Made by a program: the position numbers and the translations under genes
NCBI RefSeq assembly: GCF_017315985.1
Contig: NZ_JAFLVR010000043.1
Location: forward strand, 1-64,000
Direction of reading: 5' to 3'
Source of the DNA: Candidatus Enterococcus murrayae
GTDB lineage: Bacteria; Bacillota; Bacilli; Lactobacillales; Enterococcaceae
Length of the DNA: 64,000 bases
Part shown: in pieces, positions 30,107-40,641 of the stretch
Numbering within the stretch: position 1 is the first letter of the stretch
Layout of the letters: each line of letters begins with the position of its first letter
The notes under the pieces: model-generated
Database searches by the model: none
Told to the model about the DNA's origin: nothing
Seen by the model: the letters and a program-made list of their open reading frames with translations, nothing else

Positions 30107-31072
30107 GTGAAAAAAATCAAAGTGATTCTTCTGATTTGTTTTTGTCTCCTGCTTACAGGGTGTCAAAAGGAAGAATCGGCAGAAGCCCCTAGAGAAATCA
30201 CGATCGGCTTCGCTCAAGCCGGCACAGAAAGCAACTGGCGGAAGGTCCAAAATCAATCCATTACCGATGAACTGGAAAAACAAAATTACCAGGTGATGTA
30301 TCGCAATAGCTTCTCTGATCCAAAACAGCAATTTCAGGATGTGATGACCTTCATCGCCTACCAAGTAGATTTGATCATCCTTTCTCCGATCCAAGAAAAC
30401 GGCTGGGAGCCCATTTTAGAAGAAGCCAAGGAGGCCAAGATTCCGGTAATCATCGTTGATCGAAATATTGCTACAAATAGATCGGATCTCTTTTTGACTC
30501 ACATTGGGTCCAGCTTCAAGGCACAAGGCGGAAGAGCCGGCCTCTATGTAACGAACCATTTTCAAAAAATGGAAAAAGAAGCGATCGATGTTTTCGAGAT
30601 TAAAGGGACAGAGAATACCTCTCCGACCAGACTCCGCCATGACGGATTTACTGAAACGGTTGGTCGTGATCCGCGTATTCAAATCACTCAAACGATCACA
30701 GGGGATTTTATTCGTCTGAAGGCAAAGGAAGAATTTTCTAAAGCCATCGACGCAGGAAAACTGGAGGGAATTGACGTTCTTTACTCTCACAACGATGAGA
30801 TGACACTTGGAGCGCTGGACGCGTTGGAGGAGCATAAGCTCGAAAACAAATTCGTGATCGTGAGCATCGATGCCCAAAAAGAAATGATCGATCTGCTGAA
30901 GCAGCGTAAAATCAATTGTGTTGTAGAGTGCAATCCTTTTATGGGGGAGCTTGTCGCCAATACTGTAAAGCGTTATTTTGCTGGCAAAACAATCTCAGAA
31001 GACATCTATGTATCGGATACTGTTTTTTCTGATCAAAACTCTCTATCAACGATTCCGCCAAGAAATTATTAG
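30107..31072 (+). CDS. Sugar-binding sensor lipoprotein (XylFII-like)
   Basis: A 321-residue lipoprotein with signal VKKIKVILLICFCLLLTGC (lipobox LLTGC) and a type I periplasmic-binding fold (EITIGFAQAGTESNWRKV). The GTG at 30107 is chosen because AAGGAGG lies 6 nt upstream. It is encoded just before a YesM-type kinase and divergent from an ABC importer that has its own binding protein. In Clostridium, XylFII is such an extra binding protein that senses xylose for a LytS-type kinase, so this protein probably acts as a sensor rather than for transport. Confidence 0.85.
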   Translation: MKKIKVILLICFCLLLTGCQKEESAEAPREITIGFAQAGTESNWRKVQNQSITDELEKQNYQVMYRNSFSDPKQQFQDVMTFIAYQVDLIILSPIQENGWEPILEEAKEAKIPVIIVDRNIATNRSDLFLTHIGSSFKAQGGRAGLYVTNHFQKMEKEAIDVFEIKGTENTSPTRLRHDGFTETVGRDPRIQITQTITGDFIRLKAKEEFSKAIDAGKLEGIDVLYSHNDEMTLGALDALEEHKLENKFVIVSIDAQKEMIDLLKQRKINCVVECNPFMGELVANTVKRYFAGKTISEDIYVSDTVFSDQNSLSTIPPRNY

Positions 31073-31082
31073 GAGGCAGCTG

Positions 31083-32528
31083 ATGAAAAAACAGACAACT
31101 ATCAAATCACTCCTTCAACGTATCAGCTGGCTGATGCTGGTCCTATCGATCGTGCCCTTGATCATCAGCATCTTGATCTACACGCGCTACCTCTTTGCTT
31201 ACGAGCGCAGTGTCGGAAATATCTCTGAAGCTAACCGAATCGCTAATGAAGTGGAAGAAAAGATCATGGAGGAGGCATGGAGCCTCACCTATGGCCAGTT
31301 GACTCCAGCAGAGTTCGAAAAAAGCAATAGTGTCAATCGGATCAAGAAGGAAATCAGCCAAATTAAAAAAAATACCCAAAGCTCGCAAGAACGTGCGACC
31401 TTGAATATCGTCAATCGGTCTCTGGACAATGTAAACAATTATCTAGAGAAAATCGTGAAGAACATTGAAACAAATACACCCTTCGACGAAAATCAAGAAC
31501 TGATGGTCCATGTCGAGTCCGCAACCAATTTAGTCCATGACATTCTCCAAGATTTTGTCAATGTTGAGATTAAGCTGGCAGCCAACCATAGCCAGCAAGT
31601 CCGGCACTCAATCATCATTCTTTCCGTGATCGAAGCTGCGATCATTGTCATTATCATCTTCTTTTCAAGGAACACCAACAAACGCTTGATCCAGCAGATT
31701 CAGCAGCCGATGGAGGAAATGATCAATATGGCGGATTCCTTATCTGACGGGAAGCTCAACTATCGGATCACCACCTTGCCAGGCAATGAGCTGCGCAAAC
31801 TAAGCACCAGCATGAATGACATGGCAGATAACTTGGTGGTACTGCTAGAAGAAAATGCCTTGAAGCAATACAATCTCGCACAAAGTGAAGTACGTGTCCT
31901 GCAAGCCCAGATCACGCCGCATTTTATCTATAATAGTCTGGATGCAATTTTAGTGCTAGCCGAGATGGGAGAAAGCGAGAAGGTCAAAGAAATGACCTAT
32001 GCCCTCTCCGACTTTTTCAGAATATCCTTAAGTCAAGGACAGGATTGGATTCCAGTTGAAAAGGAAATCAAGCACATCAGTGATTATCTCATCATTTTAC
32101 AAATCCGTTATGGCGATGCACTGACCTATTCGATCGAAGTTGAGGAGAAAATAAAAAATTATTCCATGTTAAAAATGATCCTGCAGCCGCTGATTGAAAA
32201 TGCGGTCTATCACGGGACGAAACTCGTTCGCCGAACAGGGAAAATCATTGTTCAAGCCTTTTTAGATGATCACGATTATATCCATTTCTATATTATTGAC
32301 AATGGAAAAGGCATTCCGGCGGAGAAATTAAAGGAAATCAATGAAGAACTGAAGGAAGGGGTCGATACAGATTTTAAAGAAGGTTATGGGCTATTTAACG
32401 TCAACAAGCGGCTGCTGCTCTATTATGGGAAGCAAGCAAAAATCGAGATCACTAGTATTGTAGAAACCGGCACCACCGTCCACGTGATTATCCCAACTAT
32501 GCAAAAAGGAGTCTCAGAACATGTATAA
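31083..32528 (+). CDS. YesM/LytS-type sensor histidine kinase
   Basis: A 481-residue kinase with two membrane segments (about 17-37 and 177-197), an extracytoplasmic loop, a HAMP domain (about 200-260) and a His_kinase domain. The phospho-acceptor is in ITPHFIYNSLDAIL, and ATPase boxes include LIENAVYHG and DNGKGIP. The ATG at 31083 has AGGAGG 7 nt upstream. It should take its signal from the sugar-bound lipoprotein encoded upstream and pass phosphate to the YesN-type regulator, whose gene overlaps by 8 nt. Confidence 0.93.
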   Translation: MKKQTTIKSLLQRISWLMLVLSIVPLIISILIYTRYLFAYERSVGNISEANRIANEVEEKIMEEAWSLTYGQLTPAEFEKSNSVNRIKKEISQIKKNTQSSQERATLNIVNRSLDNVNNYLEKIVKNIETNTPFDENQELMVHVESATNLVHDILQDFVNVEIKLAANHSQQVRHSIIILSVIEAAIIVIIIFFSRNTNKRLIQQIQQPMEEMINMADSLSDGKLNYRITTLPGNELRKLSTSMNDMADNLVVLLEENALKQYNLAQSEVRVLQAQITPHFIYNSLDAILVLAEMGESEKVKEMTYALSDFFRISLSQGQDWIPVEKEIKHISDYLIILQIRYGDALTYSIEVEEKIKNYSMLKMILQPLIENAVYHGTKLVRRTGKIIVQAFLDDHDYIHFYIIDNGKGIPAEKLKEINEELKEGVDTDFKEGYGLFNVNKRLLLYYGKQAKIEITSIVETGTTVHVIIPTMQKGVSEHV

Positions 32529-34056
32529 GGTCTTTATTGCCGAAGATGAATATCTCATTCGTGAATCGTTAAAACGAAATTTAATACAGCTTTCCGAAAA
32601 AATACCGATCGAGGTCGTTGGGGAAGCCGAGGATGGTGAAGTCGCACTGTCTATGATTCTTGAGCTGCGCCCAGATATTCTGCTGACAGATATTCGGATG
32701 CCCTTCATGACTGGCATTGAGCTTTCACAGGAGGTTAGACAAACTCTGCCGGATATCCAAATCATTTTTATCAGCGGCTTTGACGAGTTCACCTATGCCA
32801 AGGCTGCTATCCACCTGCAGGTCACTGAATACCTGCTAAAGCCGATCAAGCCTGAAGAATTAGCAGACAGTCTGAAAAAGGCGGTCTCCCGCTTAGAACA
32901 GAAAAAAACGCCGGCAGTCGTGGATTCTTACTCCTTTGACGTACAAAAAAATCTGTATTTGAACACGGTGTTTGGGAATCAATCCACCTTATCAGAGGCG
33001 ATCGAAGAAGCGCGGCAGCTGAATAGACAAATTGCGGGGAAAAAATTTCTCGTCCTGCTGATTGCTAACCATATCAACAAAAATTTTGCTGATTATGAGC
33101 GCTTTCGAGGAGAAATGGCTGAGCGATTCGAAGAAGATGAGAATATGCTTTTTTCATGTCTCTCCTCCCGCTTCATCAAGATTCTGCTCTTTCATACAGA
33201 TGAGGAGGAGATCCTGCGCAAAGCGGATCAAGTAGCTGTCACACTGTATACCGACCTGAATACTGAGGAATCCAAACTTGTTGTCGCAGTTGGAAATCCC
33301 GTTGGTCGGATCAGTGAGATCCAAAAAAGCTACGAGACAGCTAAAAATCTATTGGAATATTCTCTGATCCAGACAAAGCAAACAATCCTGCATTACCAAG
33401 ACTTTGATCGGAAATTGAATAAGTACGAGGAAGTGATTCACCTGCAGGAAAAAATCGACCAGATCAGCAATCAAGACATCCCTTTACTCGTTGAAGAACT
33501 GCTTGAAAAAACAGACAAAGATGAAAATTCTTTGCTGTTTCGCCTGATCCTGCTCAATGAGCTGAATCAGTTAGCTGAGGAAAAGAATGGTCAAGTGAAG
33601 GAAACCTTCGCTGTAGCGTCACCAACAAAAGCATCTGCCATCATTTCAGAGCCCATGCTGTTTAGAAATTACCTGAACCAAATCCTAAGCTTTTTAAAAA
33701 GAACCATTATCGATGAACGGATGGGACAATATCGCGATCTCTTGGATCAAGCGACTCTCTACATTAAACAGCATTTTTCTGATACGGAATTATCCTTAGG
33801 CAGTGTGGCTGCCCATATTAATCTAAGCAGTTCTCATTTTAGTACGATTTTTTCTCAGGCCCTTGGAAAAACGTTTATTGAATTTCTGACTGAGCAGCGA
33901 TTGAACGAAGCCAAACGATTGCTCAGAGAAACCGATTGGAAGCTGTCGAACATTGCAGCAGAAATCGGTTATAACGACCCTAATTATTTTAGTTATATCT
34001 TTAAAAGAAAAGAAGGCATCTCACCAAAAGAATTTCGGAAGAAACAATTGCATTAA
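32521..34056 (+). CDS. YesN-type response regulator with AraC output domain
   Basis: A 511-residue regulator. The receiver domain (1-125) has phospho-acceptor Asp57 (LLTDIRMPF) and a conserved Lys near 107 (LLKPIKPEE). A central region of about 250 residues follows, then a C-terminal AraC helix-turn-helix pair (about 410-510, SLGSVAAHINLSSSHFSTIF and SNIAAEIGYNDPNYFSYIF). It overlaps the kinase gene by 8 nt. The most likely target is the divergent importer promoter. Confidence 0.94.
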   Translation: MYKVFIAEDEYLIRESLKRNLIQLSEKIPIEVVGEAEDGEVALSMILELRPDILLTDIRMPFMTGIELSQEVRQTLPDIQIIFISGFDEFTYAKAAIHLQVTEYLLKPIKPEELADSLKKAVSRLEQKKTPAVVDSYSFDVQKNLYLNTVFGNQSTLSEAIEEARQLNRQIAGKKFLVLLIANHINKNFADYERFRGEMAERFEEDENMLFSCLSSRFIKILLFHTDEEEILRKADQVAVTLYTDLNTEESKLVVAVGNPVGRISEIQKSYETAKNLLEYSLIQTKQTILHYQDFDRKLNKYEEVIHLQEKIDQISNQDIPLLVEELLEKTDKDENSLLFRLILLNELNQLAEEKNGQVKETFAVASPTKASAIISEPMLFRNYLNQILSFLKRTIIDERMGQYRDLLDQATLYIKQHFSDTELSLGSVAAHINLSSSHFSTIFSQALGKTFIEFLTEQRLNEAKRLLRETDWKLSNIAAEIGYNDPNYFSYIFKRKEGISPKEFRKKQLH

Positions 34057-34128
34057 TTAAAAAATAGCGGGACAAAAAAAGGCGTCTGATTTTCAAAGAA
34101 GCCCACTCTCGCCGTTTATTCGCAAAAA

Positions 34129-34161
34129 AGGAACCGAGACATATAAATGTCTCGGTTCCTT
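34129..34161. terminator. Bidirectional terminator between yesN-type gene and phosphoketolase
   Basis: A perfect hairpin AAGGAACCGAGACAT/ATGTCTCGGTTCCTT with a short loop has A-rich and T-rich flanks on the two sides. It lies between convergent genes. Confidence 0.85.
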
Positions 34162-34174
34162 TTCTCTTGTCAGC

Positions 34175-36559
34175 TTAACTGAAATGATATTCTTTACGTT
34201 TTAATGCTTCCCATTTCCAATTCTCAACCTCTGGAATGTCCTGTCCTTCTGTGCGAATAAAGTCATGGTGTTTTGCTAATGTTTCATCCATTTGAGCAGA
34301 GAATGCTTCTGCTTCCTTAGCATACACTGCGTTAGCAGCATCTTGTGCCAAGTGGAAGCGATCCAATTCGCTGAATACACGCATATCAAACGGTGTCGTA
34401 ATATCTCCATTTTCACGATAGCCGTGAATATGCAGGTTGTGGTTGTGACGATCGAAGAAGATGTCGCGCACCATACCTTCATAGCCATGGAAAGCAAAGA
34501 CAATTGGTTTATCCGCAGTAAAGATCGCATCGAACTCTTCGTCTGTCAGACCACGAGGATCAATATCAGGATGACGTAGTTTCAAGATGTCTACCACGTT
34601 GACGAAGCGGATCTTCAAATCAGGGAACTGATTATTCAAGATTGATACCGCCGCTAAAGCTTCAAGGTTCGGTTCCGTACCAGCTGCTGCGATCACAAGA
34701 TCTGGTTCGTCTCCATTATCTGTACTTGCCCAATCAATGATCTTCAATCCTTTTTCTACCAACTCTTCTGCTTCATCAGCTGAATAGAATTGCGGACGCG
34801 GGTGTTTACTTGAAACGATCAAGTTGATTACTTGCTTGTCCTGCATTGCTTTATCCATTACCGCCATCAAGCTGTTGGCATCAGCTGGCAGGTATTCGCG
34901 GATAAATTCCGGTTTCTTCTCAGCCAAGTGTGTCAATACGCCTGGATCTTGGTGTGTATAGCCGTTATGGTCTTGCTGGAATACTGTTGAAGTGGCGATC
35001 AAGTTCAACGCTGGGTATTCCTTATGCCATGCGTGAGCACTAGCTTTACGCATCCATTTGAAATGCTGCGTCAACATTGAATCAACAACACGCAAGAATG
35101 ATTCGTAGCTGGCAAAGAAGCCGTGGCGTCCAGTCAATACATAGCCTTCTAAAAAGCCTTCCGCTTGGTGCTCAGATAATTGGCCATCGATTACACGGCC
35201 AACAGAAGATTGCCATTCATCCGTACTGTTTTTTGGTTCCATCCATTGACGATTCGTCACATCAAATACTTTGTTCAATCGATTGGATTTTGTTTCATCT
35301 GGTCCAAAAATCCGGAAGTTCGTCGGATTTTCAGTAATCATATCCCGCGCCTGCTGACCAAAGATGATCATATCTTGAGCCATCACCGCACCTGGTGTGG
35401 TCGTATCAATAGCATATTGCTTCCAATCAGGCATCTTCATTGGTTGTGGATCGATTCCGCCATTTGTGATCGGATTCGTTGACATACGGTGATCGCCTTT
35501 TGGTGAAATTTCTTTCAACTCAGCAATGATCTTGCCGTTTTCGTCGAATAATTCTTCTGGGCGGTATGATTTCAACCACTCTACTAATTTATCCGCATGT
35601 TCCATGTCTTCTGAACCGACTGGGATTGGCACTTGGTGTGCACGGAAGGTTCCTTCTAATTGTTCGCCATCCCACGTTTTCGGACCTGTCCAGCCTTTTG
35701 GCGTACGGAACAAGATAACCGGCCATTGCGGCATCGCAGCATCTTCCGCTTTGCCTTTACGTGCTTCTGCTTGGATCGTTTTGATCTCTGTAATAACCTT
35801 GTCTAAGGTTTCAGCCATTACTGGGTGAACCTTTTCAGGGTCTGTACCTTCTACAAAATAAGGTTTCCAGCCTAAGCCTTCAAAGTATTTTTGTAAATCT
35901 TCATCGCTCTTGCGAGATAGGATTGTTGGGTTAGAAATTTTTCCGCCATTTAGATAAACGATCGGTAATACTGCCCCATCGTTTACTGGGTTGATGAATA
36001 CATTTGAGAACCAGCCGCCAGCCAATGGACCAGTTTCAGCTTCTCCGTCACCTACGACTGTCGCTGCGATCACGTCTGGATTGTCTAAAATCGCACCGGT
36101 CGCATGAGACAAGGCATAGCCAAGCTCGCCGCCTTCATGAATCGAACCAGGTGTTTCTGGTGCAGCATGGGAAGCGATCCCGCCTGGGAATGAGAACATT
36201 TTGCATAATTTTTTCAATCCGTCTTCATCTTCAGTGATCTCAGGATAAATCTCGGTATAGCTGCCATCGATGTATGAGTTAGACACCATCACTTGACCAC
36301 CGTGACCTGGACCTTCGATATAAAACATATTCAAATCGTATTTATTGATTGCTCGGTTTAAGTGAGCGTAAAGGAAGTTCTGTCCTGCGATCGTTCCCCA
36401 GTGACCGATTGGATGAGCCTTCACGTCTTCTTTTTCAAGTGGTTTTCTTAATAATGGATTGTCCTTTAAATACATCTGCGCAACTGAAATATAGTTGGCT
36501 GCGCGCCACCAAGCATCGACTTTACCTAGGTACTCTTTTGAATCAAAATTAGCTGCCAT
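34175..36559 (-). CDS. xpkA: Phosphoketolase (xylulose-5-phosphate/fructose-6-phosphate)
   Basis: A 794-residue TPP enzyme of the phosphoketolase family, at the usual length. Typical blocks are [27 protein letters not shown] near residue 84, and [14 protein letters not shown]. It splits xylulose 5-phosphate to acetyl phosphate and glyceraldehyde 3-phosphate. Its position next to araA/araD/araB supplies the lower step of pentose use. AAAAGGAG precedes the ATG. It has its own promoter at 36605-36633. Confidence 0.96.
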   Translation of the reverse strand: MAANFDSKEYLGKVDAWWRAANYISVAQMYLKDNPLLRKPLEKEDVKAHPIGHWGTIAGQNFLYAHLNRAINKYDLNMFYIEGPGHGGQVMVSNSYIDGSYTEIYPEITEDEDGLKKLCKMFSFPGGIASHAAPETPGSIHEGGELGYALSHATGAILDNPDVIAATVVGDGEAETGPLAGGWFSNVFINPVNDGAVLPIVYLNGGKISNPTILSRKSDEDLQKYFEGLGWKPYFVEGTDPEKVHPVMAETLDKVITEIKTIQAEARKGKAEDAAMPQWPVILFRTPKGWTGPKTWDGEQLEGTFRAHQVPIPVGSEDMEHADKLVEWLKSYRPEELFDENGKIIAELKEISPKGDHRMSTNPITNGGIDPQPMKMPDWKQYAIDTTTPGAVMAQDMIIFGQQARDMITENPTNFRIFGPDETKSNRLNKVFDVTNRQWMEPKNSTDEWQSSVGRVIDGQLSEHQAEGFLEGYVLTGRHGFFASYESFLRVVDSMLTQHFKWMRKASAHAWHKEYPALNLIATSTVFQQDHNGYTHQDPGVLTHLAEKKPEFIREYLPADANSLMAVMDKAMQDKQVINLIVSSKHPRPQFYSADEAEELVEKGLKIIDWASTDNGDEPDLVIAAAGTEPNLEALAAVSILNNQFPDLKIRFVNVVDILKLRHPDIDPRGLTDEEFDAIFTADKPIVFAFHGYEGMVRDIFFDRHNHNLHIHGYRENGDITTPFDMRVFSELDRFHLAQDAANAVYAKEAEAFSAQMDETLAKHHDFIRTEGQDIPEVENWKWEALKRKEYHFS

Positions 36560-36604
36560 TCGTAAAACTCCTTTTAGTCATTTTTACTTTTATTATTTTA
36601 GTAC

Positions 36605-36633
36605 AATATACCTTTAAATGCCAGAGATGTAAA
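36605..36633 (-). promoter_or_regulatory. Phosphoketolase promoter
   Basis: The minus strand reads TTTACA (36628-36633), 17 bp, TATATT (36605-36610), located 46 bp or more upstream of the ATG. No clear cre or AraR box overlaps it. Confidence 0.6.
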
Positions 36634-36680
36634 TACCTTTTTGAAAATTAATAGTGATTTTTACTTTTATTAGGTGATAA

Positions 36681-36713
36681 AAATATTGGTCCGGGATTTC
36701 CAGACCAATATTT
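36681..36713 (-). terminator. Terminator of ara operon
   Basis: A perfect hairpin AAATATTGGTC/GACCAATATTT with an 11-nt loop is followed on the minus strand by T-rich sequence. It is just after the araA stop, separating ara from the phosphoketolase gene. Confidence 0.8.
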
Positions 36714-36719
36714 CAAGCG

Positions 36720-38144
36720 TTACTTGATCGTTACGTATTCCAAATCAACTAATTTTGCCCAAGTAATGATTTGTTCTGTCGTTAGATTCAACGACACGAC
36801 AGTATGGTGTCCGCCGCCAACTTCAATCCATTTACCTACGCCTTCATGGAAGTTTGGTTTTACTTTCCAAAGCACACGAGCAACTGGCAATTTCGGTGCT
36901 TCTTCAGTTGGTTCAAAGGCTTCCACCTCATTGATCAACAATTTGTAATGTGTACCAAAATCTGCCATGGATACTACGACACCGTCGCCTGCTTTTCCAT
37001 CAAAAACCAAACGTGCCGGATCTTCACGGTCTCCCATTGATAAAGGCGAAACGACGATTTTAGGCTTGTTCACTGCAAGTGTCGGATCGACTTCCATCAT
37101 ATGAGATTGCAAAATCGCTTCTTTTCCAGCAGCCAATTCATACGTATAGTCTTCCATGAAGCCGGTATTTTGATTGTGAGCCATGACTTTCATTAAGCGA
37201 TCCAACGCCGCTGTTTTCCAGTCTCCTTCACCAGCAAAGCCATAGCCTTCTGCCATCAAGCGTTGAACTGCTAGTCCAGGCAGCTGCTGCATGCCGTATA
37301 AATCTTCAAAATTCGATGTAAAGGCATTATAATTGCCAGCCTCTAAGAAGCGACGAATACCAATTTCTTGTTTCGCCTGCACCTTGACACGCGCTTCCCA
37401 AGTTTCATGATCATAATCCCCGTAATCGAAATCATACAGTTCTTTATATTCAGCAAACAAAGCATCGACTTCTTCGCCTTTAACAGCATCCACGTACTGC
37501 ACCAGGTCACCAATACCAAAGTAATCAACTACCCAGCCAAATTGAATCTGTGCTTCGACCTTGTCTCCTTCTGTCACAGCTACATTTCGCATATTGTCGC
37601 CAAAACGAGCGACCTTGATATTGAAGCTTTCATTGTAAGCTACCGCAACATCCATCCAGTCAGCAACTTGCTTTTGAACACTCGTTGCTTGCCAATAACC
37701 GACAACGATTTGGTTTTGCTTTTTCAAACGTGCATTGATAAAGCCGTATTCACGATCCCCATGAGCGGATTGATTCAAATTCATGAAATCCATATCGATC
37801 GTCTCCCATGGAATACTTTCGTTGAATTGTGTTGCTAAATGCAGCAAAGGCTTTTGCAATAATTTGGTTCCGCGAATCCACATTTTTGCTGGCGAGAAGG
37901 TATGCATCCAAGTAATCACACCTGCTACTTCGTCACGATAGTTAACTTCCTTCATGATTTTAGTGATTGTATCAGAAGTGACTGCCAATTCCTTCAACAC
38001 GATTGGATACTTCATTTTCCCGCTGTCATTTAAGCCTTTGACGATTGCCTCCGCGTCGGCTTTAACGCTTTTTAACGCTTCTTCTCCATATAAATGCTGT
38101 GATCCGACAACAAACCAAAATTCTTTTTTACTAACTGCTAACAT
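36720..38144 (-). CDS. araA: L-arabinose isomerase
   Basis: A 474-residue enzyme, the standard AraA length, with N-terminus [15 protein letters not shown] and active-site Glu/His-rich blocks ([28 protein letters not shown]-like [14 protein letters not shown]). It converts L-arabinose to L-ribulose. The ATG at 38144 has AAGGAG upstream and gives the family N-terminus; a longer frame to 38192 would overlap araD. It is last in araB-araD-araA. Confidence 0.95.
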   Translation of the reverse strand: MLAVSKKEFWFVVGSQHLYGEEALKSVKADAEAIVKGLNDSGKMKYPIVLKELAVTSDTITKIMKEVNYRDEVAGVITWMHTFSPAKMWIRGTKLLQKPLLHLATQFNESIPWETIDMDFMNLNQSAHGDREYGFINARLKKQNQIVVGYWQATSVQKQVADWMDVAVAYNESFNIKVARFGDNMRNVAVTEGDKVEAQIQFGWVVDYFGIGDLVQYVDAVKGEEVDALFAEYKELYDFDYGDYDHETWEARVKVQAKQEIGIRRFLEAGNYNAFTSNFEDLYGMQQLPGLAVQRLMAEGYGFAGEGDWKTAALDRLMKVMAHNQNTGFMEDYTYELAAGKEAILQSHMMEVDPTLAVNKPKIVVSPLSMGDREDPARLVFDGKAGDGVVVSMADFGTHYKLLINEVEAFEPTEEAPKLPVARVLWKVKPNFHEGVGKWIEVGGGHHTVVSLNLTTEQIITWAKLVDLEYVTIK

Positions 38145-38175
38145 ATCTGTTCGCTCCTTTTTCGTATGATTGACT

Positions 38176-38874
38176 TTATTTTCCTTGCCCATAGTAGGCG
38201 TTTTTTCCGTGTTTTCTTAAATAATGCTTGTCTAAAACTCGCTGCGGCAGCTCTTCTGCAAAGCTGTTCAACTGACGGGCAAACAAATTCATTTTGGCTA
38301 CCTCATCCAAAACTACCGCATTCATGACTGCACTCTTGGCCTCTTTCCCCCAAGTAAATGGTCCATGTCCATGCAATAAAACGCCGGGCACTTCCATGAT
38401 ATCGATGTCCCGCTCTTTAAAGGTCTCAATAATGACATTTCCTGTTTCATGCTCATAGCCGTCATCGATTTCCTTCTGTGTTAAGAACCTCGCGCAAGGT
38501 ACAGTGCCATAAAATGTATCAGCATGGGTGGTTCCCATCGCTGGTAAATCCAACCCTGCCTGTGCCCAGATCGTTGCCCAGGTCGAGTGGGTGTGGCAGA
38601 TGCCGCCAATTTCAGGAAATGCCTTGTACAAAACCGCATGTGTTGGTGTATCTGAAGAAGGATTCAGTTCTCCTTCGATCACCTGATTGTCTAAATCGAC
38701 CACCACCATATCAGAGGCTTTCATTTCTTCATAATCCACGCCGCTTGGCTTAATCACAAAATAACCAGTTTCTCTATCGAAGGCACTAACATTTCCCCAG
38801 GTGTATTTGATCAATCCTTGCTTAGGTAATTCCAGATTCGCCTGAAAAACCTTTTCTTTTAATTGCTCTAACAT
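38176..38874 (-). CDS. araD: L-ribulose-5-phosphate 4-epimerase
   Basis: A 232-residue class II aldolase-family protein. It has zinc-binding His in [13 protein letters not shown] and [11 protein letters not shown], and the substrate block [10 protein letters not shown]. It makes D-xylulose 5-phosphate, the substrate of the phosphoketolase encoded nearby. It lies 14 nt after araB and 31 nt before araA. Confidence 0.95.
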   Translation of the reverse strand: MLEQLKEKVFQANLELPKQGLIKYTWGNVSAFDRETGYFVIKPSGVDYEEMKASDMVVVDLDNQVIEGELNPSSDTPTHAVLYKAFPEIGGICHTHSTWATIWAQAGLDLPAMGTTHADTFYGTVPCARFLTQKEIDDGYEHETGNVIIETFKERDIDIMEVPGVLLHGHGPFTWGKEAKSAVMNAVVLDEVAKMNLFARQLNSFAEELPQRVLDKHYLRKHGKNAYYGQGK

Positions 38875-38888
38875 TTAAAAATCGCTCC

Positions 38889-40481
38889 TTACTTCAATGC
38901 ATTGATCGCTTCTTTTTCGATCGTCAATCCTTTTTCATACCGCTCGATAAACTCACTATAGCCCTGCAAATCTTCCTCTTTAGGCTCCAGTGTCACGCCT
39001 TCACTTTCGGCAAACACTCTTTTCTCCAAGAAATCTGCCAATGAGACGGTTTCTTCCTCCGCCTGATAGGCTGCTAGCAGAGCGATTCCCCAAGCGCCTC
39101 CTTCACCAGCCGTTTCCATAACTGTGACAGGCGCCTCCATGGCTGCAGCTAGAATTCTTTGTCCTACCTCAGGTGTTTTAAAAATGCCTCCGTGCCCAAC
39201 TAATTTGTCGATCTGAATATTTTCCTTTTTCAAAATTTCCATTCCGATTCGCATTGCGCCAAATGCACTGGAAAGGTGCAGACGCATAAAGTTCGCTAAA
39301 TCAAACTGACTCTCAGGTGTCCGGACAAATAAGGGACGACCTTCATTCATACCAGTAATGTTCTCTCCCGAATAATACCCGTAAGAAAGCATCCCGCCGC
39401 AATCTGGAGAACCTTCGAGGGCTTTTTCAAATAGCATCGTGTAAAGCTTCTCCCCGCTGACATCTAATCCCAATGATTCCGAAAACTCTTTAAACAGATT
39501 GACCCATGCGTTGATTTCAGAGGAACAATTATTTGTGTGAACCATTGCCACTAAGTCACCCATTGGTGTCGTTACCAAATCAATTTCCGGATGAACAGTC
39601 TTTAGCTTTTCCTCTAGAACGATCATGGCAAATGCAGAAGTTCCTGCGGAAACATTTCCGGTTCTTTGGCGAACACTATTGGTCGCCACCATTCCAGTCC
39701 CAGCATCTCCTTCTGGCGGACAAAGAGGAATTCCCGCCTGCAAAGTTCCTGTTGGGTCCAAAAGATACGCACCCTCTTGAGTCAAGGTGCCGGCTTCCTC
39801 GCCCGCCAGTAAAACTTTTGGCAAGATTTTGTTCAAATCTTGTGTAAAGGCCGTTCCCTCTGTCAGCTCATCAAAAATCTGAAGCATCTTTTGATCGTAA
39901 TTTCTAGTTTCCGTATCAATTGGAAACATTCCTGAAGCATCGCCAACACCTAATACTTTTTGTCCGGTCATCTGCCAATGGATATAGCCTGCTAAGGTAG
40001 TTAAAAAGTGAACTTCTCCGACGTGCTCCTCCTGATTTAAGATCGCTTGATACAGATGAGCGATACTCCAGCGTTGCGGAATATTGTATTCGAAGGCTTC
40101 CGTCAGCAGCTTCTCCGCGTCAGCAGTGATCGAATTTCGCCATGTTCTAAAGGGAACTAGTAATTCCTCCTGCTGGTCAAAAGCCATGTAACCGTGCATC
40201 ATTGCGCTAAAACCAATTGAGCCGATCGTAGTCAAGGTCTCGCCGTACTCTTCAAATACTTCTGTAGCCATTTTGCGATAGCTTACGCGTAAGCCCTTCC
40301 AAATATCCTCTAAGGAATACGTCCAGATCCCATTCTCCAATGTGTTTTCCCATTCGAAGCTGCCGGCAGCGATCGGCGATAAATCAGAGCCAATCAAGAC
40401 CGATTTGATTCGAGTAGAACCAAACTCAATCCCTAAAGCTGTCCGTCCATCCATGATATCCAGCTTGGTTTTTGCAATCAT
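38889..40481 (-). CDS. araB: L-ribulokinase, FGGY family
   Basis: A protein of about 530 residues with FGGY kinase folds. N-terminal [15 protein letters not shown] is the ATP-binding segment, and [12 protein letters not shown] and [14 protein letters not shown] are typical of this ribulokinase branch. It phosphorylates L-ribulose. The frame extends to 40556, but the promoter (-10 at 40533-40538) lies there, so the true start is downstream. The ATG at 40481 is listed, although the strong AAGGAGGAG site is spaced best for an ATT at 40496. Confidence 0.88.
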   Translation of the reverse strand: MIAKTKLDIMDGRTALGIEFGSTRIKSVLIGSDLSPIAAGSFEWENTLENGIWTYSLEDIWKGLRVSYRKMATEVFEEYGETLTTIGSIGFSAMMHGYMAFDQQEELLVPFRTWRNSITADAEKLLTEAFEYNIPQRWSIAHLYQAILNQEEHVGEVHFLTTLAGYIHWQMTGQKVLGVGDASGMFPIDTETRNYDQKMLQIFDELTEGTAFTQDLNKILPKVLLAGEEAGTLTQEGAYLLDPTGTLQAGIPLCPPEGDAGTGMVATNSVRQRTGNVSAGTSAFAMIVLEEKLKTVHPEIDLVTTPMGDLVAMVHTNNCSSEINAWVNLFKEFSESLGLDVSGEKLYTMLFEKALEGSPDCGGMLSYGYYSGENITGMNEGRPLFVRTPESQFDLANFMRLHLSSAFGAMRIGMEILKKENIQIDKLVGHGGIFKTPEVGQRILAAAMEAPVTVMETAGEGGAWGIALLAAYQAEEETVSLADFLEKRVFAESEGVTLEPKEEDLQGYSEFIERYEKGLTIEKEAINALK

Positions 40482-40532
40482 TTCCTTCGTTTTAATAGGA
40501 ATCTCCTCCTTCGTTCTTTCTTTGATATCGCT

Positions 40533-40590
40533 ATCATACAATTTATGTACGTACATGTCAACAAAATATTAAATTTTTGTTCGTACATGT
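40533..40590 (-). promoter_or_regulatory. araB promoter with AraR operators
   Basis: A near-consensus minus-strand promoter reads TTGACA (40556-40561), 17 bp, TATGAT (40533-40538). The spacer contains the palindrome ATGTACGTACAT (40545-40556), which resembles AraR boxes. A second similar site (TGTTCGTACATG) lies at about 40579-40590. Repressor bound in the spacer would block polymerase directly. Confidence 0.8.
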
Positions 40591-40613
40591 ATGGCTGTTT
40601 GGACAAAAAAAAT

Positions 40614-40635
40614 ACAGCTCACCGAAATGAGCTGC
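40614..40635 (-). terminator. araR terminator
   Basis: A hairpin CAGCTCA/TGAGCTG with a 6-nt loop is followed by TATTTTTTTT on the minus strand. It begins right after the araR stop and separates araR from the araB promoter. Confidence 0.75.
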
Positions 40636-40641
40636 TGCTTT

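Noticed and set aside
29960-30394. 144-codon minus-strand frame
   Set aside because: It overlaps the sensor lipoprotein gene in antisense, has no ribosome site and no recognisable protein pattern.
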